A stretch of 64,000 bases of DNA, from positions 682,001-746,000 of the forward strand of contig JADKJU010000002.1 of assembly GCA_016720855.1 (NCBI GenBank), written 5' to 3'. This document shows positions 32,953 through 41,876 of this stretch, piece by piece. Position numbers and translations under genes: made by a program. Within the stretch, counting starts at the first letter, position 1; every line of letters starts with the position of its first letter. Under the pieces are notes generated by a model. That model saw only the letters and a program-made list of their open reading frames with translations. It had not been told where the DNA came from and did no database searches. This DNA comes from Betaproteobacteria bacterium. GTDB lineage: Bacteria; Pseudomonadota; Gammaproteobacteria; Burkholderiales; Usitatibacteraceae.

Positions 32953-33375
32953 GTGAACGCGATCACAACGCGAATAGGGATGTTTCCGTCCCGCCTGGAT
33001 GCCCTCAAGGGAGCCCGCGAGTTCCTCGAGCGCTTCTGCGCGGGCGCAGGGGTGGCGCGCCAGCCGTGCCTGAAGCTGAACCTGGTGGTGGAGGAGCTCT
33101 TCCTCAACACGGTCAAGCACGGCCATCGCGGGGGTTCGGACGCCCCTGTCTGGATCACGCTCGCCTCCGAGGACGGTGCGATCCGCATGACCTACGAGGA
33201 CAGCGCCCCGCCCTTCAACCCGTTCGCGGCGGCCACGCGCGAGATGCTGGAGGCGCTGGCCGGCTCGAGGCGCGAAGGCGGCCTGGGGATACTCCTCGCG
33301 AACGGGCTCACGACGCAAACGGATTACGCCTACCTGTTCGGGCGCAACCGCATCCGCCTTTCGCTCGCGAGCTGA
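32953..33375 (+). CDS. RsbW-like anti-sigma/serine kinase ATPase
   Basis: 140 residues from GTG 32953, chosen because the -10 box (32929-32934) lies upstream and because the fold begins right after it; ATG 32917 would add 12 residues. GHKL ATPase motifs: N-box EELFLNTVKHG (48-58), YEDSAPPFNP, and GGLGILLANGL. It is the third element of a partner switch with the STAS protein and the PP2C phosphatase 1-4 kb upstream. No sigma factor gene is nearby. Confidence 0.87.
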   Translation: MNAITTRIGMFPSRLDALKGAREFLERFCAGAGVARQPCLKLNLVVEELFLNTVKHGHRGGSDAPVWITLASEDGAIRMTYEDSAPPFNPFAAATREMLEALAGSRREGGLGILLANGLTTQTDYAYLFGRNRIRLSLAS

Positions 33376-33382
33376 CGGATTG

Positions 33383-33398
33383 AAAAAGGGGACAGACC
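33383..33398. repeat. Left half of a palindromic intergenic repeat, interrupted by the IS element
   Basis: Starting AAAAAGGGGACAGACC. Joined with 34729-34767 it forms an inverted repeat whose arms (AAAAAGGGGACAGACCCC and GGGGTCTGCCCCCTTTTT) pair at 17 of 18 positions. A shorter relative is at 44934-44958. The last nine bases (33390-33398) are the target duplication of the insertion. Confidence 0.7.
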
Positions 33399-34719
33399 CA
33401 CTACTGTCCGGTTAACGTGACGGGGTGAGACAAAAATGTCTTATCTGACGAGACGTTACGGATGATTCAGCTTGGTGCCGACTTGAATGTGATTGCCGGT
33501 TTCGGCGATGTTCTCGGGTATCACAAGCCCGGGGACGCTCTGCACGTCGGCAAGACGCTGTTCGCGCAGATCATGGACTTCGTGCCCTGGACGAGTTTCC
33601 GGCGCATCGTGACTCGCTACGGTGGCGACCAACGCGTGCGCACACTCAATTGCGCCGAGCAGTTCCGCGTCTTGGCGTTTGCACAGCTGACGTGGCGGGA
33701 GAGCCTTCGCGACATCGAAGCGTGCCTGTCGGCGCAAGCCGGCAAGCTCTATCACATGGGTTTGCGCGAAGCGGTAGCGCGCTCCACGCTGGCCGATGCC
33801 AACGAGTCGCGCGACTGGCGAATCTGGGCCGATTTCGCGCAAGTGCTGATTCGCCGGGCGCCACTTGTACGCCTCGGACAGCCTTGCCGTGGATCTGGCC
33901 AACACGGTATACGCGCTGGATTCGACCACCATCGACCTGTGCCTGTCGGTGTTTCCTGGGGCGCACTTCTGCTCGACCAAAGCCGCGGTGAAGATGCACA
34001 CCCTGCTCGATCTGCGCGGCAACATCCCGAGCTTCATCCACGTCAGCGACGGCAAGCTGCACGACGTCAATGTGCTCGATCTTCTGGTGCCCGAGTCCGG
34101 CGCCTTCTACGTCATGGATCGCGGCTACACCGACTACGCTCGACTCTACGTCCTGCACCAGGCGGCGGCGTTCTTCGTCACCCGCGCCCGATCGAACATG
34201 GATGCCAGGCGCCTGTACTCCGCCCCCAGCGACCGCAGCACCGGCGTGATCTGCGACCAAACCATCGCCCTCAACGGCTTCTATGCGAGAAACGACTACC
34301 CCGAGCAGTTGCGTCGCATCCGCTTCAAGGTGCCCGAATCGGGCAAGACCTGGTGTTCCTGACCAACAATACGACCCTGCCGGCATTGACGATCGCCGCG
34401 CTCTACAAGAGCCGTTGGCAGGTCGAGCTGTTCTTCAAGTGGATCAAGCAGCATCTGCGGATCAAGCGCTTCTATGGCACCACGGAGAACGCCGTCAAGA
34501 CACAAATCTGGACGGCCGTATCCGTCTACGTGCTGGTGGCCATCGTGAAAAAGGAGTTGCATCTCGAAGCCTCGCTCTACACGCTGCTACAGATTCTCTC
34601 GGTCACCGTATTCGAAAAAATGCCGCTGCAACAAGCCCTTGTCGACGATGCGCGACTCTTGACCAACCCCCTCAACCCCAACCAACTGACTCTTCTCGGT
34701 TTTTAACCGGACAGTAGTG
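33399..34719 (+). mobile_element. IS4-family insertion sequence, 1321 bp, complete ends
   Basis: Perfect 17-bp terminal inverted repeats, CACTACTGTCCGGTTAA at 33399-33415 and its complement at 34703-34719. Flanked by a 9-bp direct repeat GGACAGACC (33390-33398 and 34720-34728), the target duplication size expected for IS4 relatives. One transposase frame, broken (see next entry). It landed inside a palindromic repeat downstream of the RsbW-like gene. Perfect ends and duplication suggest a fairly recent insertion. Confidence 0.92.
33462..34706 (+). pseudogene. IS4-family transposase (DUF4372 + DDE), two small deletions
   Basis: The N-terminal DUF4372-like part (FRRIVTRYGGDQRVRTL, TWRESLRDIEACL) is in one frame up to about 33860. 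There the sequence GGGCGCCAC seems to have lost a GC pair (expected GGGCGCGCCAC), moving the DDE part to the next frame (33865-34362): YALDSTTIDL with the first Asp, FYVMDRGYTDY with the second. At about 34351 one C is missing (ACCTGG for ACCCTGG), returning to the first frame for YKSRWQVELFFKWIKQHL with the Glu and the C-terminus. The total loss is 3 bases, so the first frame stays open throughout but reads nonsense between the two points. Either a true pseudogene or two sequencing errors in GC runs. Confidence 0.85.
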
Positions 34720-34767
34720 GGACAGACCCCATTTTCAGGAAAAGGGGTCTGCCCCCTTTTTCACCTC
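34720..34767. repeat. Right half of the palindromic intergenic repeat
   Basis: Begins with the second copy of the 9-bp target duplication and runs into GGGGTCTGCCCCCTTTTT. With the left half it rebuilds a stem that would act as a terminator-like hairpin (T-run at 34758-34762). Confidence 0.6.
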
Positions 34768-34773
34768 CGCCAC

Positions 34774-36282
34774 TCAGTCGTCCAGCCCGAAGAAGCCGCG
34801 GATGCGCGCGAGAATGTCCTCGTGGGGCGCCACGCGCTTGGTGTCCACCCCGACTGACCCGATCCGGTCGGTGAGCTCGGTCTGGCGCGCGGCGAGGACC
34901 CTCGAGATCTCGCCGGCGATGTCGGGCCGCGAGCGCAGCACCTTCTCGAAACCGGTCTTGTCGAGCCGGTAGCACCCGACGTCGCTGCGCGCGGTGATGG
35001 TGGCGCGGCGCGGCTCGCCGGTCATCATGCCCATTTCGCCGAAGAGGTTGCCCGAGGTGAGCGTGGCCACATGGGTGCGCTCCCCGCCCACTTCGTGCCA
35101 CACGTCGGCCTCGCCGCTCACGACGAGATAGAGCCAGTGCGCCACGGCCCCCTGCCGGGTGATGGTGTCGCCTTTCACGAACGGCGCGTCGACCAGGTGC
35201 TCGGCGAGCTCGCTTCGCTCCTCGTCCGAAAGCGTGGCGAACAGGTCCACCTTCGAGAGGGCGGCCTGGCGGCGCGCCATCTCCTTCTCGTGCTGCGCCT
35301 GGCGGTGCGCCTCGTTGTCCTTCACGATCAGGCGTTCCTCGCGCGGGGCGACGATGGGCATGGCGTGCCGCGTGAGCGCGGCCAGCGCGTGCGCCCGCAC
35401 GATGGAGTCGGTCACGTCGTCGGGCCGCATGTCGGTCAGGAAGTACCGGAGCGCGAAGCGCCCGATCCCGTGCTCGACCCGCATGAGCACCGCCGTGGGC
35501 ACGGGATCGCTCGCCACGTTCGGAATTTCCGCGTTGGTCACCGCCCTCACGAGCACCTCGCATACGCGCGGCGGCGGGTGCGCGAGATCCAGCTCGAACC
35601 AGAGCCACCGGCGCCAGTAGGGCTTGGGATCCGCCCGCGAACCGATCACCGTGAAGCGGTTCTTCACCAGCCAGCCATTGGGGATCACCACCGTCTCGAG
35701 GTTGCGCGTCTCTACCGCCGTGTAACGCCAGCGGATCTCGGTCACCCTGCCGGTCGTTTCCTCCACCTTCATCCAGTCGCCCACGCGCAGCGACTGGTCG
35801 ATCTGCAGGGCGAGGCCGCCGAGGAGGTTGCCGAGGGTCTCCTGCATCGAGAAGGCCACCACGCCCGTGATCACCGCGGAAGTCGCGACGAGGCTGCCCA
35901 GATCCACGCCCGAGAGGCGCAGCCACACCAGCCCCCACGCAACCGTGATGCCGGCGGTGACGAGGTCCTCCACGATCGTCGCCGGCGTCCACCGCAGGGC
36001 GGGCATGAGGACGCGGAAGATGAGGATGCCCGCCATGCGGATCAGCACGTACCCGACGAGGATCGTGGCGGCATCCGCGAGGATGCCGGCCATCTTTCCC
36101 CCGCCCACGGAGTGCATCAGCGCGTCGGCGAACACCACCAGCGCACAGAAGCCGAGCAGCACGAGGGCATTGCGGGTGCTCGCCCGGTCCTTCGGCCGCA
36201 GCGCGAGGAGGACGAGTCCCAGCAGGAGCGCCACCGCCATGGCGGTGGCGATTTCCGTGCGAAAGATGCTGGCGGCGTTCAC
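34774..36282 (-). CDS. MscS-family mechanosensitive channel with C-terminal cyclic nucleotide-binding domain
   Basis: 502 residues. Four to five membrane helices (about 10-28, 40-58, 68-92, 105-128, 132-150), the pore/beta region SMQETLGNLLGGLALQIDQSLRVGDWMKVEE typical of MscS, the WRYTAVETRNLETVVIPNG segment, and a C-terminal cNMP domain (about 345-465): VKGDTITRQGAVAHWLYLVVSGE, then GNLFGEMGMMTGEPRRATITA. It would open on membrane tension and be tuned by cAMP or cGMP. Eight bases after the PPK2 gene on the same strand, the last gene of the minus-strand group. Confidence 0.92.
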   Translation of the reverse strand: MNAASIFRTEIATAMAVALLLGLVLLALRPKDRASTRNALVLLGFCALVVFADALMHSVGGGKMAGILADAATILVGYVLIRMAGILIFRVLMPALRWTPATIVEDLVTAGITVAWGLVWLRLSGVDLGSLVATSAVITGVVAFSMQETLGNLLGGLALQIDQSLRVGDWMKVEETTGRVTEIRWRYTAVETRNLETVVIPNGWLVKNRFTVIGSRADPKPYWRRWLWFELDLAHPPPRVCEVLVRAVTNAEIPNVASDPVPTAVLMRVEHGIGRFALRYFLTDMRPDDVTDSIVRAHALAALTRHAMPIVAPREERLIVKDNEAHRQAQHEKEMARRQAALSKVDLFATLSDEERSELAEHLVDAPFVKGDTITRQGAVAHWLYLVVSGEADVWHEVGGERTHVATLTSGNLFGEMGMMTGEPRRATITARSDVGCYRLDKTGFEKVLRSRPDIAGEISRVLAARQTELTDRIGSVGVDTKRVAPHEDILARIRGFFGLDD

Positions 36283-36289
36283 GCCGCTT

Positions 36290-37765
36290 TCACAGCCGCG
36301 ACTCGATCTGGTCGCACAGCCTTTCGACGACCGTCACGCGCGCGAGCAGCTTGTCGTTGGCGGCGATGAGGTTCCACGGGCTCGTCTCCGTTGACGTGCG
36401 CTCGATCATGTCGCAGATCGCGCGCTCGTACTGAGGCCACTTCTTGCGGTTGCGCCAGTCCTCGTCGGTGATCTTGAAGCGCTTGTAGGCGATCTTCTCG
36501 CGCTCCTTGAAGCGCCGCAGCTGCTCCTGCGGCGTCACCGCCATCCAGAACTTGGCGACGATCGCCCCCGCGTCGGAGAGCTGCGACTCGAAATCGTTGA
36601 TTTCGTGGTAGGCGCGCATCCAGTCGGCTTCCGAGCAGAACCCCTCCACGCGCTCGACGAGCACGCGGCCGTACCACGAGCGGTCGAAGATGACCGCCTT
36701 GCCGTGGCCGGGGATGTGCCGCCAGAAGCGCCAGAGGTAGGGTTGCGCCCGTTCCTCGTCGGTGGGCGCGGCGATCGGGATGACGCGGTAGAAGCGCGCG
36801 TCCATGGCGCGCGTCATGCGCCGGATCGTGCTGCCCTTGCCGGCCGCGTCCATGCCCTCGAAGACCATCACCAGCGAGCGGTCGCGCATCTTCTTGTCGC
36901 GCGTGAGCTGGTTCAGGCGCGCCTGCGCGCTTTCCAGCCGCTTGTCGTAGGCCTTCGGCGCGAGCGCGCGCTTGTAATCGAGGCTGTTGAGGATGTTCTT
37001 CCTGTCGATCGGAGGTTCGGGCGGCGGGGCGGCGGGCGACACCCGGGGCGCGGCCCCCTTGAGGCGGGCATTGAGCGCGTCGAGCAGCAGCTTGCCCGCC
37101 GTGAGGGAACGGTACTCGGGGTCCGAGCCCTCGATCACCTGCCAGGGCGCCTCCCCGGTGCCCGTCTTGCGCAGCGCATCCTCGCAGATATCGACGAACT
37201 CGTCGTAGTGCTTGAAGCGCTCCCAGTCTCCCGCACCCACGCGCCAGGCGGTCTTCCTGCTTGAAAGCAGTTCCTTGAACCGCTTCTTCTGCGCGGCCTT
37301 GGAGAGGTGGAACCAGAGCTTCAGGACGAGCGCGCCTTCCGCGACCAGCATGCGCTCGAAGTGCCGGATGCGCTCCAGGCGGTGCTCGAACTGCGCGCGC
37401 TTCTCATGGCCCATCACGCGCTTGAGGATGGGGTCGGTGTACCAGGAGCCGAAGAGGATCCCGATGCGCCCCTTGGGCGGCAGCGCCTGCCAGAAACGCC
37501 ACATCTCGGGGCGCTCGCTCTCGTTGTCGGTCATGGCCCCGAAGGCGTGCGTGTGGATGTGGCGCGGATCCATCCACTCGTTGAAGAGGTTCACGGTCTC
37601 GCCCTTGCCGGCCCCGTCCACCCCGTTCACGAGGATCACCACGGGAAACTTCCCGTTGTCGAGGAGATCGTACTGCGCCTTCAGCAGCGCCTGGCGCAGG
37701 ATCGGTTCCTCGCGCCGGTATTCCGACTTCTTGAGCTTGTGGCCGATTTCAGCGGATTCTAACAT
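36290..37765 (-). CDS. Two-domain polyphosphate kinase 2 (polyphosphate:AMP phosphotransferase type)
   Basis: 491 residues from ATG 37765 (AGGAG 12 bases upstream; an upstream TTG would add seven residues). Two PPK2 domains in tandem: Walker A loops GVDGAGKGE near 48-56 and GMDAAGKGS near 300, each followed by WRFW and a lid with DRSWYGRVLVERVEG in the second. In the first domain the equivalent is GSWYTDPILKRVMG. Tandem PPK2 proteins (class II, PAP) phosphorylate AMP to ADP with polyphosphate. The CYTH-CHAD gene 0.5 kb upstream fits a polyphosphate role. Confidence 0.92.
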   Translation of the reverse strand: MLESAEIGHKLKKSEYRREEPILRQALLKAQYDLLDNGKFPVVILVNGVDGAGKGETVNLFNEWMDPRHIHTHAFGAMTDNESERPEMWRFWQALPPKGRIGILFGSWYTDPILKRVMGHEKRAQFEHRLERIRHFERMLVAEGALVLKLWFHLSKAAQKKRFKELLSSRKTAWRVGAGDWERFKHYDEFVDICEDALRKTGTGEAPWQVIEGSDPEYRSLTAGKLLLDALNARLKGAAPRVSPAAPPPEPPIDRKNILNSLDYKRALAPKAYDKRLESAQARLNQLTRDKKMRDRSLVMVFEGMDAAGKGSTIRRMTRAMDARFYRVIPIAAPTDEERAQPYLWRFWRHIPGHGKAVIFDRSWYGRVLVERVEGFCSEADWMRAYHEINDFESQLSDAGAIVAKFWMAVTPQEQLRRFKEREKIAYKRFKITDEDWRNRKKWPQYERAICDMIERTSTETSPWNLIAANDKLLARVTVVERLCDQIESRL

Positions 37766-37809
37766 CGCGGCTTTTCTCCTGGGCAAGCTTGCCGGGTTTC
37801 AAGGTACCT

Positions 37810-38175
37810 TCAACGGGACCGGTCGTCCAACGCGAGGCGGCGCGCGCTGTCGTCGCGAAGACCGGTGGCCTTGCACAAGGCCGGCGGGCAGCGGAACCGG
37901 TAGTAGCGCGCATTCAGGTGCACGGCGACGTCGTCGATCTCGTCCCCGGTCCACGCGAGCCCGAGGTTTTCGCTCCACCGGCGCACCCAGCCGCGCACCG
38001 CGTCGAAATCCGCGGCGAGGCGTGCCTTGCGCCCGTGGACGCTCTCGGCATGGCAATCACCGCAGCGGGCCTCATAGAGGATGCGGCCGCGCTCCCCGTC
38101 CGCCGCCGGGGCGGCAGGGGACCCTGCAAGCGTCGCGAGGAGGAGGGCAATGGCTGGATACGGAGCGAGGCGCAT
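37810..38175 (-). CDS. Small monoheme cytochrome c
   Basis: 121 residues from ATG 38175; signal peptide about 1-25. Heme site CGDCH, followed by FDAVRGWVRRWSENLGLAWTGDEIDDVAVHLNARYYRF. I see no Met ligand in the usual position, so the sixth ligand may be a His or Lys. The C-terminus carries two extra cysteines (FRCPPALC), an unusual pair. Lies between the CYTH-CHAD and PPK2 genes on the same strand; the link to polyphosphate is unclear. Confidence 0.85.
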   Translation of the reverse strand: MRLAPYPAIALLLATLAGSPAAPAADGERGRILYEARCGDCHAESVHGRKARLAADFDAVRGWVRRWSENLGLAWTGDEIDDVAVHLNARYYRFRCPPALCKATGLRDDSARRLALDDRSR

Positions 38176-38239
38176 GGGAGATCCTGCGGGCGCGTGCAAC
38201 CCAGTCTCGCACCCGGCCTGGGGCGTTGCTTGTCCTGGA

Positions 38240-39772
38240 TCAAGCGGGAGGCGGGGCTTCGGGGACGGGCGGCTTGCGGCGCCAGAAACGGCGCTCCTTC
38301 GCGGCGTCGGCGAGCGCCTGGGCGGCCGCTTCGACGCCGGCCGCTTCGCGCGCGGCGAACCAGCCGCGCGCGAACTCGACGAACCCCGCTGGGGCGGAGA
38401 GCTCGTGCACGTGCGCAAGCGCGTTGGCGCAATCGTTGGCGAGCCCGAGCGCGTCCTGCGCGCGCGAAAGCCCGCGCACGTGCCGCTTCACCGGCCCGGC
38501 CCGGAACAGCGACCCCAGGAACTCCACGGCGTAACGCTGGCGCTTCACCAGGATGCGCAGGCGATGGCGCCCGGCGGCATCCAGTGAGGCGAACGCCGCA
38601 GACCGGGCGGCGACGCGCTTGGCACCGGCGCGCAGCCTTCGCGAGGCGAAGTCCTTGAGCGGTTCCGCCTCGTCCGGCGGTTCCGGCGGTTCGCAGACCC
38701 GGCGCGCGAGCCGGATCATCGCGAGCCCGTAGCGCGGCGAGACGATGGCTTCGCGCGTGACGCGACGCGCCTCGCGCTGGCGGGCCCGGGCGCGCGCGAG
38801 CAGGGCTCGCCCCACCGCTGCGTCACCCTGCGCCGCGATCAGCGGCGGCAGCGTCTCGGTCACGAAGACGTCCCAGTCCCGGCAGCGGCCCAGAATTGCC
38901 GCAGCCCAACGCACGTCCTCGGCGAAGGCCGCATCCTCGCCCGGCAGGTGCGCCTGGCGGAACAGCCGCAGCGCCGAGCGCAGGCGGCGAAACGCCACCC
39001 GCAGCTGGTGCACGAATTCGATATTGGGGCTGGACAGAACCCCGGCTTCGTTGGCCTGCGCGTGGGCCACGCAGGCGGCAGCCAGGCGTCGCGCCGCTTC
39101 GCGCGTGTCCCCGGCATCCTCGATCGACTCGTGCAAGGCATGGACCGGCTTGCGCCCCGAGGCGCCGGCGAGTTCGAGGCCCCGCGCAAGCTTGGAAGCA
39201 GGCTCGGGCCGGAGGGCAATCGCCGCGGCGAGGGCTTCGGCCAGGTCGAAGGCGGCTGTGACCGGCCCCTCCAGAACCTCGATCTCGATCTCCTCGATGG
39301 GCGAAGCGCGACCGCGCGCGAGGATCTGCCCCTCGTCGAGCGCGACCTCGAGTCGCGAGCCCGGCTGCGGCGACACGATCCAGCGGGTGCGCCGGAACTC
39401 GGTCGCGAGGATGGGCGCCAGGCGCTCATGCAGCGTTTCGGCGTCTGGCAGGTCGGCCAGGGGCGTTGCGGCGAAGCGGGAAAGGTCCAGTTCAGGGCCA
39501 CGCGCGGGGTACTCCCACTCGGGACGCTCGTGCAGTCCGGCCAGGGCTTCGCCCGATGCCTTGAGCGTGGCGAGCCATTGCCTGCCCTCGCGGCGCAGGC
39601 GTAGCTCCAGTCCGTGGCGGGCCAGTTCCTGCGTGGGCGTGTCGAAATACAGCGCCGAGCAGCGGCTGCGGCTGGACTCGAGGCCGGCCAGCGCCGGCGC
39701 GAGGGTGACGCGAGCGGCTTCGCCCGGGGCCAGCGCGAGCTTCAGTTCGGTTTCGTGGGGAGGGAGCGGCAT
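38240..39772 (-). CDS. CYTH-CHAD domain protein (inorganic triphosphatase type)
   Basis: 510 residues from ATG 39772. N-terminal CYTH domain with the ETELKLAL start (ExExK), YFDTPTQELARHGLELRLRR and EIEIEVLEGP; C-terminal CHAD domain (about 215-490) rich in His and Arg: FVHQLRVAFRRLRSALRLF, LRILVKRQRYAVEFL. YgiF-type proteins hydrolyse tripolyphosphate and CHAD binds polyphosphate granules. Runs on the same strand as the cytochrome and PPK2 genes. Many upstream codons in the same frame are open, but nothing before the ATG resembles the family. Confidence 0.9.
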   Translation of the reverse strand: MPLPPHETELKLALAPGEAARVTLAPALAGLESSRSRCSALYFDTPTQELARHGLELRLRREGRQWLATLKASGEALAGLHERPEWEYPARGPELDLSRFAATPLADLPDAETLHERLAPILATEFRRTRWIVSPQPGSRLEVALDEGQILARGRASPIEEIEIEVLEGPVTAAFDLAEALAAAIALRPEPASKLARGLELAGASGRKPVHALHESIEDAGDTREAARRLAAACVAHAQANEAGVLSSPNIEFVHQLRVAFRRLRSALRLFRQAHLPGEDAAFAEDVRWAAAILGRCRDWDVFVTETLPPLIAAQGDAAVGRALLARARARQREARRVTREAIVSPRYGLAMIRLARRVCEPPEPPDEAEPLKDFASRRLRAGAKRVAARSAAFASLDAAGRHRLRILVKRQRYAVEFLGSLFRAGPVKRHVRGLSRAQDALGLANDCANALAHVHELSAPAGFVEFARGWFAAREAAGVEAAAQALADAAKERRFWRRKPPVPEAPPPA

Positions 39773-39960
39773 GGGAGCTTGGGTCGCGGTTCCCACACTA
39801 CGCAAGATTCGTCTGGCCTTCCACCTCGTCCAGCCTTTCACCTCGGCCGCCCCCGCGGCGCGGCGGGCGCCGTTTGCTACCATGCGCGGATCCTGGCTGG
39901 GGCTTCCGGCCGAACCAAGCCTGTAACCGAACCGGTACGGGGCGCGAACTACCCACTGCC

Positions 39961-40923
39961 ATGCACGCTGTCCTTCCCCTCCTCGTCCAGACCGATTTTC
40001 CGCCCATCCACCGGCGCGGGGTGGCGATCGTGCAGGCGAACCTCGGATACGTCTGCAACCAGACGTGCCTTCACTGCCACGTGAACGCGGGCCCCACGCG
40101 CACCGAATCGATGTCGGGCGAGACCGTGGAGCGGTTGCTCGAGTACCTGGCATGCAGCGGCGCCGGCACGCTCGATCTCACCGGGGGCGCTCCGGAGCTG
40201 AACCCGCATTTCCGTCCACTCGTCGCTCGCGCTCGCGCGCTGGGCGCGAAGGTGATCGACCGCTGCAACCTCACGATCCTCGAGGAGCCGGGCCACGAGG
40301 ACCTCGCGGAGTTTCTTGCCGGGCACCGGGTGGAGGTGGTGGCCTCGCTTCCCTGCTATACGGAGGAGCTGGTGGACCGGCAGCGCGGAAAGGGCGTGTA
40401 CGAGAAGAGCGTGCGCGCCATCCGCCGGCTCAACGAACTGGGCTACGGCCGCGAAGGCTCCGGGCTCGTGCTGAACCTCGTGTACAACCCGCAGGGCGCG
40501 AGCCTGCCCCCTTCGCAGGACAAGCTCGAGGCGGACTACAAGCGCATCCTGGGGGAGACCTTCGGCATCGGGTTCAACCGGCTCTTCACGATCGCCAACA
40601 TGCCCATCCAGCGCTTCGGCTCGACGCTCATTTCCAAGGGGCAGTTCAACGAGTACATGCAGCTCCTGCGCATGTCGCACGACGACGCGAACCTCGAGGG
40701 CGTGATGTGCCGCTCGCTCGTCTCGGTGGACTGGCAGGGCTACGTGTACGACTGCGACTTCAACCAGATGCTGGGGCTTCCCATCCGCGTGGCGGGCAAG
40801 TCCCGGCCGCACCTGGCCGACCTGACCCGCCGCGACCTCGGCGGCAACCCGATCGTCGTTCGCGACCATTGCTACGGCTGCACCGCGGGGCAGGGGTCCT
40901 CCTGCGGCGGCGCGCTGGGCTGA
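39961..40923 (+). CDS. arsS: ArsS-type radical SAM protein (rSAM/Cys-rich)
   Basis: 320 residues. Radical SAM cluster CNQTCLHCHV with Cys32, Cys36 and Cys39, and the family HVNAGPTRTE segment. LDLTGGAPELNPHFRPLV and FNRLFTIANMPIQRFG follow; the C-terminal Cys-rich part ends HCYGCTAGQGSSCGGALG (Cys304, 307, 314). ArsS adds a 5'-deoxyadenosyl group to dimethylarsinite in arsenosugar synthesis; some members are selenoproteins, here all positions are Cys codons. First gene of an eight-gene cluster to 48149. No arsM is present in the window, so the true substrate could be something else. Good ATG; no clear promoter seen. Confidence 0.9.
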   Translation: MHAVLPLLVQTDFPPIHRRGVAIVQANLGYVCNQTCLHCHVNAGPTRTESMSGETVERLLEYLACSGAGTLDLTGGAPELNPHFRPLVARARALGAKVIDRCNLTILEEPGHEDLAEFLAGHRVEVVASLPCYTEELVDRQRGKGVYEKSVRAIRRLNELGYGREGSGLVLNLVYNPQGASLPPSQDKLEADYKRILGETFGIGFNRLFTIANMPIQRFGSTLISKGQFNEYMQLLRMSHDDANLEGVMCRSLVSVDWQGYVYDCDFNQMLGLPIRVAGKSRPHLADLTRRDLGGNPIVVRDHCYGCTAGQGSSCGGALG

Positions 40924-40930
40924 CATCGAC

Positions 40931-41872
40931 TTGGAAGACAGCCCCGGGCGAAGCTGCCCCACCACCTATCGATATTCCCCGCGATCGTTCGACCGCCCTG
41001 CGCAGATCGAGGCCGAAACGTTCTACGTGGTTGGCGGGCTCTACGGAAACGTGGAGTCGCTCGATGAGATCGTCGCGATGGCCGCACGGGAAACGCACGC
41101 GGTGAAGGTGGTCTTCAACGGCGACTTCCACTGGTTCGACACGGCCGCCGACGATTTCCATCGCCTTTCGGAGGAGGTTTCCCGGCACGCCGCCATCCGC
41201 GGCAACGTGGAGACCGAGATCGCAGGCGAGGATTCGGGCGCCGGCTGCGGCTGTGCCTATCCCGCCGACGTGACCGACACCGAAGTGATGCGTTCCAACA
41301 AGATCCTCGAGCGCCTGCGCGAGACGGCCCGCGAGCATCCGGCCGCGCGCGAGGCGCTCGCGCGCCTGCCCATGCACCTGGTCGCGCGCGTGGGAGATGC
41401 GCGCGTGGGCATCGTCCACGGCGACTGCGCCTCGCTCGCGGGATGGGGGTTCGCCCAGCCGGCGCTGGACGACCCGGGCCAGCGCCGCTGGCTGGAGAAT
41501 TCGTTCGCCGACGCCAGGGTCGATCTCTTCGCGAGCAGCCACACGTGCCAGCCGGCCCTGCGCTCGTTCGATTTCGGCAGCGGCCCGGTGGCGGTTGCCA
41601 ACAACGGCGCCGCGGGCATGCCCAACTTCGCGGGCGAGCACTTCGGCGTGCTCACGCGCATTTCGGTCCACCCGGCCGATCAATCGCTTTACGGCACGCG
41701 CATCGCCGGTGCCTTCGTGGACGCCCTTGCAATTCGCTACGATGCCCCCGCCTGGGAAAGGCGCTTCCTCGCGAGCTGGCCGGAAGGGTCGAGTGCCCAC
41801 CAGTCCTATTTCAGGCGCATCGCCAGCGGAACCGGCTTTCCGCGAACGCTCGCGTTGCGGATCGCGGCGTGA
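40931..41872 (+). CDS. Metallophosphoesterase of the arsS cluster
   Basis: 313 residues from TTG 40931, seven bases after the arsS stop. VVGGLYGNVESLDEIV replaces the usual GDxHG opening; FNGDFHWFD, RGNVETEI, VGIVHGDCAS and SSHTCQPAL follow. So several metal ligands are at unusual spots: the first motif has GLYGN where GDIHG is expected, and Cys occurs at SSHTCQ. A Gly-Cys-Gly-Cys stretch (SGAGCGCAY) is also unusual. It probably removes a phosphate in the pathway of this cluster. The true start could be GTG near 41028, closer to the fold. Confidence 0.82.
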   Translation: MEDSPGRSCPTTYRYSPRSFDRPAQIEAETFYVVGGLYGNVESLDEIVAMAARETHAVKVVFNGDFHWFDTAADDFHRLSEEVSRHAAIRGNVETEIAGEDSGAGCGCAYPADVTDTEVMRSNKILERLRETAREHPAAREALARLPMHLVARVGDARVGIVHGDCASLAGWGFAQPALDDPGQRRWLENSFADARVDLFASSHTCQPALRSFDFGSGPVAVANNGAAGMPNFAGEHFGVLTRISVHPADQSLYGTRIAGAFVDALAIRYDAPAWERRFLASWPEGSSAHQSYFRRIASGTGFPRTLALRIAA

Positions 41873-41876
41873 AGCG

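Noticed and set aside
33462..34706. Intact transposase across the whole open frame
   Set aside because: Between about 33860 and 34350 the family sequence is in another frame, so the open frame is only accidentally uninterrupted.
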